Positions 1 to 6,592 of a DNA stretch of 10,955 bases are shown in pieces. The translations under genes were made by a program, and so were the position numbers. Numbering within the stretch: the first letter of the stretch is position 1; the number at the start of each line of letters is the position of its first letter. Location of the stretch: contig JASBRM010000192.1 of NCBI GenBank assembly GCA_030149405.1, forward strand, positions 1-10,955. Reading direction: 5' to 3'. The notes under the pieces were generated by a model that ran no database searches, was not told where the DNA came from, and saw nothing but the letters and a program-made list of their open reading frames with translations. The stretch is from Neptuniibacter sp. GTDB lineage: Bacteria; Pseudomonadota; Gammaproteobacteria; Pseudomonadales; Balneatricaceae.

Positions 1-44
1 AACTGGCGGTGGATCAGCCAGAAGCCAGTGATGCACAAGCATAG
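1..44 (+). CDS. 3' end of an upstream gene, probably cheW (partial)
   Basis: Frame 3 is open from the left edge to a TAG at 42-44 and encodes a short acidic, alanine-rich tail ([13 protein letters not shown]). The stop lies 17 bases before the next start, so this gene probably belongs to the same operon. In P. aeruginosa Che2-type clusters the gene directly before the receptor is cheW, so CheW is the best guess. The 13 visible residues carry no diagnostic motif, and the C-terminus of CheA or another adaptor is equally compatible with the sequence alone. Confidence 0.45.
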   Translation, partial: LAVDQPEASDAQA

Positions 45-49
45 GGTGC

Positions 50-55
50 GGAGGA
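50..55 (+). promoter_or_regulatory. Shine-Dalgarno site of the receptor gene
   Basis: GGAGGA lies 6 bases before the ATG at 62. It is the strongest ribosome-binding site in the operon part of the window and supports that start. It suggests the receptor is translated efficiently and independently of the upstream gene. Confidence 0.7.
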
Positions 56-61
56 AAAATA

Positions 62-2431
62 ATGAAAATCAATGAGCCGGTTACAGATCGTGAGGTCAAG
101 CTCAGAGATGGTCAGGAACTTGTTACAAAAACAGATCTAAAAGGCACCATCACCTATGTGAACCCTGCATTTGTTGAAGTAAGTGGATTTAGTCGTGAAG
201 AGTTGGTAGGTCAGAACCACAATGTCGTTCGTCACCCGGATATGCCTCCTGCGGCTTTTAAAGACCTTTGGGAAACATTGAAGCTTGGTCGCCCTTGGTC
301 AAAATTGGTCAAAAATCGCTGTAAAAATGGTGACTACTACTGGGTTAAAGCGAATGTCACTCCAATCTTCTCCGGCGGACAGATCGTAGAATACATGTCT
401 GTTCGGACCCGACCTACAGAACAAGAAGTACGTGAATCAACAGAGCTTTATGCAAAACTCCGCCATGGTGATGCTTCTTTACCATCACCCAACGCAGTGC
501 AAAAGAAAAACCTATCTGCTCAATTAACTAAATTTGCAATCATTGCTGCAGTTCTCGCTGTGGTTGTAGATGCTGGTCTGTTTTTAACAGGTGCTCCGGA
601 CGCAACTCTTCTAATAGGTCCGTTATTGGCGTTCTTGATCATGGCATTTGGAGCGTTTAATTGTCTGAATAACCAAGTGATCAAACAAGTTGATCAGGTT
701 AAGAGACAGATGCGTTCCATTAGTGAGGGCGATTACCAATCGGAGATCAAACTTGATCAGCCCGGGGAGATGGGCAGTTTAAATCGCGCAGTTAAAATGT
801 TAGCGGTGAAACTGGGTTATGAAGTTAATGAAGCTAACACTCAGGCAGCTGCTTCGCAACGGATTAAGGTTGCATTGGATAGCGTAACTTCTAATGTGAT
901 GATGGCCGATAATAACGGCGAAATTATCTACTGTAACGACTCAGTGCTCGAAATGATGCGCATTGCTCAGGATGATATTCGTGAGCAACTGCCTGACTTT
1001 GATGCCGAAAGTATTGTTGGGTCCAATTTTGATATCTTCCATAAAAATCCTGCACATCAGCGCAATATGCTGGAGAAACTGAAAGACACATACAAAGGTC
1101 AAATCAAAGTAGGTGTTCGTAGTTTCAATTTAACTGCAAACCCGGTTGTTGATGATTCTGGTACTCGTCTGGGAACAGTAGTCGAATGGGTTGATATCAC
1201 TGATCAACTGACGGCTCAGGAGCAGATCCAAGAACTGATTGAGAACGCAACGCATGGTGAATTGGATCAGCGTCTGGATGTAGAACTCTATACTGGATTT
1301 ATGCGCGATGTTGCAACGGGTGTAAACCAGATGTTGGATGCTGTCGTTGATCCTCTGCGTGAAGTCAAACGTGTCTTGGGTGCTCTGGCAGAGGGTGACT
1401 TAACTCAGAGTATGTCGGGTGATTTCCATGGTGAATTTGCTCAACTGAATAATTCCCTGAACAGTTCAATGCAAACACTGAACTCAATGGTTGGGGAGAT
1501 CAGCTCAGCAGGACACAGTATCACAACAGGTGCGACTGAAATTTCCAGTGGTAACAATACCCTGAGCTCACGTACTGAGTCTCAGGCGGCGAGCCTACAG
1601 GAAACTGCTGCAAGTATGGAGCAGATGACCAGTACCGTTAAGCAAAATGCAGAAAATGCTTCACAGGCGAGTAAACAAGCAAGCGATGCTCAGGAACTCG
1701 CGTCTCGCGGCGGAGAGATTTCCAACAAAGTAGTTACTTCCATGGCGGCGATTCGCCAGAGCTCGACCAAGATTGCAGAGATCATCGGTGTGATCGATGA
1801 AATTGCCTTCCAGACAAACCTGTTGGCGCTGAACGCAGCAGTTGAGGCGGCTCGAGCTGGTGAGCAGGGCCGTGGTTTCGCTGTAGTCGCTGCAGAAGTC
1901 CGTAATCTTGCTCAACGTAGTGCCAGCGCTGCTAAAGAGATCAAAGAACTGATCAACGACAGTGTTGAGAAAGTGGAAGAAGGTGGTTTATTTGTTGATG
2001 AGTCAGGCAAAGCCCTTATCGAGATCATGGAAGCGATTAACAGCGTTTCTAGTATCATCGGTGAGTTTGCTTCAGCCAGCCGTGAACAGGCGATTGGTAT
2101 TGAGCAGGTGAACATTGCTATTGGTCAGATGGATGAGGGTACTCAGCAAAATGCGGCTCTCGTAGAGGAAGTGGCGGCAGCGTCGGCTTCGATGGAAGAC
2201 CAGGCCCGTCAGCTGCAACAGTTAACGAACAAGTTCACTGTTGATGGTTATCAGTCAGTCAGTGCAGAACCGTCTACCGGGATTAGCAGTTTGAGAACTA
2301 TGGCAGCATCTATTGAGCCATCTACCCCTGCTGCACCAGCAGCGCCGGTTACTCATAGACCGAAGCCAAGCCTGCCACCACAACCTATCGTGTCTTTGAA
2401 TGAAAGTGATGACGAATGGGAAGAATTTTAA
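62..2431 (+). CDS. Methyl-accepting chemoreceptor, Aer-type PAS plus Aer2-like PAS/HAMP core, CheR-tethering tail
   Basis: A 789-residue inner-membrane energy or oxygen receptor. Residues 15-120 form an Aer-type PAS with N34, R57, H58, D60 and W79 at the same numbers as the FAD-pocket residues of E. coli Aer. Two membrane helices (about 156-175 and 182-201) are joined by a very short turn, so there is no periplasmic sensor. A HAMP follows (203-255), then a second PAS (265-385), two further HAMP-like segments (about 386-475) and the signalling hairpin (480-725). The hairpin aligns without gaps to Tsr as I recall it, with the tip near 575-620, so it should be the 36-heptad class. A flexible proline-rich linker (735-780) leads to the C-terminal pentapeptide EWEEF, the xWxxF site for CheR. 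The start is set by GGAGGA at 50-55. Its downstream neighbours are the adaptation genes cheR, cheD and cheB. FAD and heme binding are inferred. Confidence 0.95.
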   Translation: MKINEPVTDREVKLRDGQELVTKTDLKGTITYVNPAFVEVSGFSREELVGQNHNVVRHPDMPPAAFKDLWETLKLGRPWSKLVKNRCKNGDYYWVKANVTPIFSGGQIVEYMSVRTRPTEQEVRESTELYAKLRHGDASLPSPNAVQKKNLSAQLTKFAIIAAVLAVVVDAGLFLTGAPDATLLIGPLLAFLIMAFGAFNCLNNQVIKQVDQVKRQMRSISEGDYQSEIKLDQPGEMGSLNRAVKMLAVKLGYEVNEANTQAAASQRIKVALDSVTSNVMMADNNGEIIYCNDSVLEMMRIAQDDIREQLPDFDAESIVGSNFDIFHKNPAHQRNMLEKLKDTYKGQIKVGVRSFNLTANPVVDDSGTRLGTVVEWVDITDQLTAQEQIQELIENATHGELDQRLDVELYTGFMRDVATGVNQMLDAVVDPLREVKRVLGALAEGDLTQSMSGDFHGEFAQLNNSLNSSMQTLNSMVGEISSAGHSITTGATEISSGNNTLSSRTESQAASLQETAASMEQMTSTVKQNAENASQASKQASDAQELASRGGEISNKVVTSMAAIRQSSTKIAEIIGVIDEIAFQTNLLALNAAVEAARAGEQGRGFAVVAAEVRNLAQRSASAAKEIKELINDSVEKVEEGGLFVDESGKALIEIMEAINSVSSIIGEFASASREQAIGIEQVNIAIGQMDEGTQQNAALVEEVAAASASMEDQARQLQQLTNKFTVDGYQSVSAEPSTGISSLRTMAASIEPSTPAAPAAPVTHRPKPSLPPQPIVSLNESDDEWEEF

Positions 2432-2489
2432 GGTTTTCCTAAAGATCCGGTAATAAGAAGTGTTGTATGGAAGCCTAAGAGGTTAGTGG

Positions 2490-3332
2490 ATGATAGATAA
2501 TCCTGCTAGAGATCGCGAGTTTACATTTACTAAAGCGCACTTTGATAAAGTGCGCGGTGAATTGTATGACTACGCGGGTATTGTCCTGGCAGATTCGAAA
2601 ATGGACATGGCCTATAACCGTTTAGTTAGGCGCATCCGTGACTTAAGAATCAGTAGCTTTGATGAATACTTCCAGCACCTTGAGCGTGAGCCGCTTGAGT
2701 TCACACAGTTTGTAAATGCATTAACGACCAATCTCACAGCTTTCTACCGTGAGCGTCATCATTTCGATTTTGTTGAAAAGGAAATAATCCGAGACCTAAA
2801 AGCACGTAATATACATAAATTACGTGCTTGGTCTGCTGGCTGCTCGCTTGGCGAAGAGCCCTATAGTCTGGCGATGACTATCCGTGATGCAGGTGTTGAC
2901 CTAGCAAGTTGGGATGTAAAAATTCTGGCAACGGATATCGATTCAAAAGTACTCGCCAGTGCCCAATCCGGTGTTTATGCCATGGATCGAGTCAAAGCTC
3001 TGGAAACAGGACTGATTCATCGTTGGTTTTTAAAAGGTAAGGGGCGAAATGAAGGGATGGTCAAGGTAAGACCAGAACTTCAGGAAATGATTAAATTTGG
3101 CCACCTTAATCTCATGAGTGACTGGCCAATCGATGGCCCTTTGGATTTTATCTTTTGCCGTAACGTAATGATCTATTTTGATCAGCCTACCCAGTTGAAA
3201 CTGCTGAATAAAATGGCTGACCTTCTGAAACCAGACGGTTATCTGTTTGTCGGTCATTCAGAGGCATTAGCCAGACATGCCAGCCGTTTTGAACTGGTAG
3301 GGAAAACCATCTATCGCAAGGTCGGTGGATGA
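2490..3332 (+). CDS. cheR: CheR, chemoreceptor glutamate methyltransferase
   Basis: CheR transfers methyl groups from S-adenosylmethionine to glutamates on the receptor signalling helices and so tunes adaptation. The 280 residues show the helical CheR N-domain (about 1-80) and the SAM-binding domain: GCSLGEEPYS, then the acidic ATDID strand end, FCRNVMIYFD and the late GYLFVGHSEAL segment. The beta-subdomain (about 160-195) has the short KGKGRNEGMVKV loop. It matches the pentapeptide-dependent enterobacterial CheR without a gap, which fits the EWEEF tail of the receptor just upstream. AAGAGG at 2477-2482 lies 7 bases before the ATG. The gene's TGA overlaps the cheD start (ATGA), which suggests translational coupling. 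Length is normal for the family. Confidence 0.97.
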   Translation: MIDNPARDREFTFTKAHFDKVRGELYDYAGIVLADSKMDMAYNRLVRRIRDLRISSFDEYFQHLEREPLEFTQFVNALTTNLTAFYRERHHFDFVEKEIIRDLKARNIHKLRAWSAGCSLGEEPYSLAMTIRDAGVDLASWDVKILATDIDSKVLASAQSGVYAMDRVKALETGLIHRWFLKGKGRNEGMVKVRPELQEMIKFGHLNLMSDWPIDGPLDFIFCRNVMIYFDQPTQLKLLNKMADLLKPDGYLFVGHSEALARHASRFELVGKTIYRKVGG

Positions 3333-3949
3333 ACATGAGCGAAGCTTTACCTCCAGTTGCTTTAAGAGGCTTTGAGCAGTTTCGGGCTTTTTGGGAACCG
3401 CGTTGGAATAAGTATGCAGTTAAGGTTGCACCGGGGCAGTTCTATGTATCGAACAGTGATATGGTGATCACCACGGTACTCGGTTCATGTATCTCAGCTT
3501 GTATACACGATCCTGTGACAAAGTTTGGTGGCCTGAACCACTTTATGTTACCAAGCAGTGGTGGTAGTGAGGACATGAATCGTTCCATGCGATATGGTTT
3601 TTTTGCAATGGAGCAATTGATCAACGAACTGATGAAATTTGGCTGCAATCGTGATCGCCTGGAGATTAAATTAACCGGGGGTGGCGATATGATGGGTTCT
3701 GGTTTTAATCAGATCGGCCAGCAGAATATTGATTTTATCTTGCAGTACCTGAAGGATGAGGGGCTTAAGCTCCTTTCTTCAGACTTGGGTGGTGATAGAG
3801 CCCGTAAGGTTGCTTATTTCCCTCTGGAGGGAAGAATGCTAGTTAACAAACTTGATCATCGTGAAGATCAACGTCTTATCGAGGAAGAGCGTAGCTTCCG
3901 GGTGGATGTGGATTCCCATCTGGATGACTCTGACGTAGAGCTGTTCTAA
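3329..3949 (+). CDS. cheD: CheD, chemoreceptor glutamine deamidase
   Basis: CheD converts particular glutamines of chemoreceptors to glutamates, exposing them to methylation. The 206 residues include the catalytic set: Cys54 in LGSCISACIHDP, His71 in GGLNHFMLP and Thr48 six residues before the Cys, the same spacing as in Thermotoga CheD. The KLTGGGDMM region (about 114-122) is also typical. The first 35 residues precede the core and look like the extension seen in other proteobacterial CheD proteins. The start ATG overlaps the cheR stop; an ATG two codons later (3335) is an alternative. No CheC, the usual CheD partner in Bacillus and Thermotoga, is encoded in the window. The acidic C-terminus ends in DVELF, nearly the same as the end of the receptor-like protein at 5044-6240. 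Confidence 0.96.
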   Translation: MNMSEALPPVALRGFEQFRAFWEPRWNKYAVKVAPGQFYVSNSDMVITTVLGSCISACIHDPVTKFGGLNHFMLPSSGGSEDMNRSMRYGFFAMEQLINELMKFGCNRDRLEIKLTGGGDMMGSGFNQIGQQNIDFILQYLKDEGLKLLSSDLGGDRARKVAYFPLEGRMLVNKLDHREDQRLIEEERSFRVDVDSHLDDSDVELF

Positions 3950-3966
3950 AAGGATATAACCGAGAA

Positions 3967-5025
3967 ATGGAAAAACATAAGGTATTGATTGTTGATGATT
4001 CCGCAGTAGTCAGGAAAGTCCTGTTCGAACTTCTGTCTTCCGATCCGGAAATTGAAGTAGTGGATACCGCTGTGGACCCTTACGATGCGAGGGATAAAAT
4101 TAAGGAGCATCGACCTGATGTTCTAACACTGGATATCGAAATGCCTAAAATGGATGGCATTACTTTTCTGCGCAACCTCATGAAGCTGAATCCGATGCCA
4201 GTTGTAATGCTGTCTACCCTGACGCATAAAGGTGCTGACGCTACCTTGCAGGCTCTGGAGCTGGGTGCAGTGGATTTTATGCCGAAACCTACAATGTCAC
4301 AATCGGACTCGGCTCTGAACATGTTTCAGGATGAGTTAAGACAGAAAGTGAAAATGGCTTCGGCTTCGGCCAAAAAGATTAAGTTCATGCGCCCTGCTGG
4401 AGAACATGTAGCTAAACCGACTCTAACGGCTCCAGTTGCTGTTAACGGCAGTGGGGTAGAAGTCATTGCAATAGGCGCTTCTACAGGGGGTACTGAGGCA
4501 CTCAGAGATGTGCTTGAAGTATTGCCAGCAAATCTTCCACCCATTGTTGTGACCCAACATATTCCTGCCAGTTTCAGTGAACGGTTTGCAAATAGATTGA
4601 ATACTCAGTGTGCTTTGACCGTGAAACAAGCTGAAGAGGGTGATATTTTGAAACCGGGACATGTGTATATCGCGCCGGGCTCTCATCACCTAAGGGTTAA
4701 AAAACAAGCCAATATACTTAGCGCTGTTCTGGATGACAGAGAACCCGTGAATCGACATAAACCTTCCGTTGAGGTTATGTTCGACTCATTGACAGATGCA
4801 GGCATTGTGAAAGCTGTTAGCATTATGCTTACAGGTATGGGCGATGATGGTGCGGTTGCAATGAAGCGTTTGAATGATCATGGCTATCACACAATTGCCC
4901 AGGATGAGCAAACCAGTCTGGTTTGGGGGATGCCCGGAATGGCTGTTAAGCATGGTGGCGTACAAGAAGTCCTGGCTTTAAATAAAATATCTGAAAGATT
5001 GGTCCAACTACTGTCGGGCAAATAA
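3967..5025 (+). CDS. cheB: CheB, receptor methylesterase/deamidase response regulator
   Basis: CheB removes methyl groups from receptor glutamates when phosphorylated by CheA, closing the adaptation loop opened by CheR. The 352 residues hold a receiver domain (1-125) with D10/D11, phospho-acceptor D56, S83 and K107, a linker of about 30 residues, and the esterase domain (about 160-350). The catalytic triad is S172 in GASTGG, H198 in TQHIP and D294 in MGDDGA. The 26- and 122-residue spacings from the serine are those of E. coli CheB (S164, H190, D286). The gene starts 17 bases after cheD with a weak ribosome-binding site (AGGA at 3951-3954 is rather distant), so coupling to upstream translation is likely. 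There is no C-terminal xWxxF-type tail and no sign of damage. Confidence 0.97.
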   Translation: MEKHKVLIVDDSAVVRKVLFELLSSDPEIEVVDTAVDPYDARDKIKEHRPDVLTLDIEMPKMDGITFLRNLMKLNPMPVVMLSTLTHKGADATLQALELGAVDFMPKPTMSQSDSALNMFQDELRQKVKMASASAKKIKFMRPAGEHVAKPTLTAPVAVNGSGVEVIAIGASTGGTEALRDVLEVLPANLPPIVVTQHIPASFSERFANRLNTQCALTVKQAEEGDILKPGHVYIAPGSHHLRVKKQANILSAVLDDREPVNRHKPSVEVMFDSLTDAGIVKAVSIMLTGMGDDGAVAMKRLNDHGYHTIAQDEQTSLVWGMPGMAVKHGGVQEVLALNKISERLVQLLSGK

Positions 5026-5043
5026 TTTGTAAGGGTTGTAAAT

Positions 5044-6240
5044 ATGGTCCAGAAAAATGGAATCTTAGCCGTTGCTATAGTCGCAACAGTGGTACTTACG
5101 GTTGCACAGTTTGTTGAAATAAACCAGCTCGTGTCATTTGTCTGTTTAGCTTTACTGTTTGTGTCTTTAGGTAGCTTATTTATTGTCAAAGAATCAGCGG
5201 CTCCCAAAAAGGTTATCGAATCAACCCAATCAGGTACACAGGTTCCAGAATTAAAAGCGGCGCTTAATCAGGTTTCAGAAACACTGGTGCATGATGCAGT
5301 CGTTGTAAATCAGGAAATATCTCGGGTGGACGGCTTGATAAAGGAAGCTGTGGCACTAATGAGCACCAGTTTTCATGATATGCATGACCTGGCAAACCGA
5401 CAAATTCAACTGACCTCTGACATTATCTCTCAGACTCATGACGGCGATGACCCTGTTGATTCTGATTCTCCATCATTCAATGTTCAAAGCTTTATCCGCG
5501 AGACCGGTAATACTCTGGATCAGTTTATCTCCATCATGGTGGACGTGAGTAAGAACAGTTTGGAAACGGTTCATCATATCGATGATATGGTGGAGAAGCT
5601 GGACGGCATCTTTGGGCTGATTGAGAATGTTGAAGGTTTGGCGAGCCAGACTAACTTGCTTGCATTAAATGCCAGTATTGAGGCTGCTCGTGCTGGTGAG
5701 GCCGGTCGAGGTTTCGCAGTAGTAGCAGATGAAGTTAGAACTCTGTCGATTAACTCAGCAGCATTGAATAATCAGATTCGTGAAGAGATTGGTCTGGCAA
5801 AAGAAACCATCGAAATACTGCGTAAAACCGTTGGCAGCATGGCTTCTACAGATATGAGTGACACTATCGGTACTAAAGAGAAAATGGGTACCATGCTGGA
5901 GCACATGTCTTCAATGAATAACTTCCTGAATGAGAAAGTTGTAGAGATCTCTCATGTGGGTGATCAGCTGAATGGGGTTGTGGACACAGCGGTAAGATCT
6001 CTGCAATTCGAAGATATCTCATCTCAGGCTTTGGGTTCTATGGAGCACAACGTTAACTCACTGAACGAGATTTCCAGCCTGCTCTCCGGCGTTGTTGATA
6101 GCCAAAACCAGATTGATGTTCAAGCTGCTGACAAGTGTACCGAGAGGTGTAAGACCTTGAAGGCTGAAGCTCAGACCCGAAATGAAACTCGAACAGTATC
6201 GCAAAACGACATGGATGAAGGTGAAGTCGAGCTGTTTTGA
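5044..6240 (+). CDS. Small membrane receptor-like protein with MCP hairpin tip and CheZ-like motif
   Basis: A 398-residue protein with two N-terminal membrane helices (about 7-24 and 28-47) and no sensor or HAMP domain. A cytoplasmic helical region follows, with an acidic linker at about 130-146. Residues 190-235 carry a clear chemoreceptor hairpin tip ([19 protein letters not shown], then [12 protein letters not shown]), the surface that binds CheA and CheW. The arms are unequal: about 60 residues before the tip and over 100 after it. The distal arm contains [11 protein letters not shown], where D324 and Q328 match the D-x3-Q phosphatase signature of CheZ (D143/Q147). The acidic C-terminus ends in GEVELF, echoing CheD. 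AGGG at 5031-5034 lies 9 bases before the ATG. Automatic annotation would call this a methyl-accepting protein. I infer an array component that may also act on a response regulator; neither role is proven. Confidence 0.85.
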   Translation: MVQKNGILAVAIVATVVLTVAQFVEINQLVSFVCLALLFVSLGSLFIVKESAAPKKVIESTQSGTQVPELKAALNQVSETLVHDAVVVNQEISRVDGLIKEAVALMSTSFHDMHDLANRQIQLTSDIISQTHDGDDPVDSDSPSFNVQSFIRETGNTLDQFISIMVDVSKNSLETVHHIDDMVEKLDGIFGLIENVEGLASQTNLLALNASIEAARAGEAGRGFAVVADEVRTLSINSAALNNQIREEIGLAKETIEILRKTVGSMASTDMSDTIGTKEKMGTMLEHMSSMNNFLNEKVVEISHVGDQLNGVVDTAVRSLQFEDISSQALGSMEHNVNSLNEISSLLSGVVDSQNQIDVQAADKCTERCKTLKAEAQTRNETRTVSQNDMDEGEVELF

Positions 6241-6280
6241 TAGCGGCAAATACTAGTTTAAACCTACTAAGAGTATAAAT

Positions 6281-6589
6281 ATGACAGTTTCCACAGTAGT
6301 TGCTGATGATGGTAAAACCGTAAATGTTGTTGTTACCAGTCAGTTTGATTATTCACTTCATCAGTCTTTTCGTGACGCCTATCGCAATGTTGATAAAGCA
6401 GGAGTCACCTTCCGGGTAGACCTTTCTAAGTCTACTTACATGGACAGTTCAGCATTGGGTATGATTCTTCTGTTGAAAGAGCATGCAGATAAACTGGGCG
6501 GCCGTGTGATTATTTCCAGACCTAATGAGTCCGTATTGAAAATTCTCACAATCGCAAATTTTGATAAGTTCGTGACCATTGAGAAGTAA
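6281..6589 (+). CDS. STAS-domain anti-sigma-factor antagonist (CrsA/HsbA-like)
   Basis: A 102-residue single STAS domain of the RsbV/SpoIIAA fold. The phosphorylation loop is YMDSSALG. By alignment to SpoIIAA (S58) and RsbV (S56), the phosphorylatable residue should be S56, the first serine after D55. Members switch partners: the unphosphorylated form binds the anti-sigma kinase or another target, while kinase phosphorylation releases it and a PP2C phosphatase restores it. The next gene, 3 bases downstream, encodes both phosphatase and kinase domains, which strongly supports this role. The pair resembles CrsA-CrsR of Shewanella and HsbA-HsbR of Pseudomonas. A 40-base gap separates it from the previous gene, with AAGAG at 6269-6273 as the likely ribosome-binding site. 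Confidence 0.93.
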   Translation: MTVSTVVADDGKTVNVVVTSQFDYSLHQSFRDAYRNVDKAGVTFRVDLSKSTYMDSSALGMILLLKEHADKLGGRVIISRPNESVLKILTIANFDKFVTIEK

Positions 6590-6592
6590 ATC

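Noticed and set aside
4887..5207. 106-codon open frame on the minus strand across the cheB end
   Set aside because: It lies opposite cheB and the start of the next gene, with low-complexity Thr/Ala composition and no recognisable domain; a shadow frame.
6252..6263. Overlapping SpeI and PmeI sites (ACTAGT, GTTTAAAC) suggesting a cloning scar
   Set aside because: Flanking genes are intact and in natural operon order; AT-rich spacer sequence yields such palindromes by chance.
6274..6279. TATAAA as an internal promoter for the STAS gene
   Set aside because: It lies directly before the ATG at 6281, so transcription would begin inside the gene; no -35 supports it.
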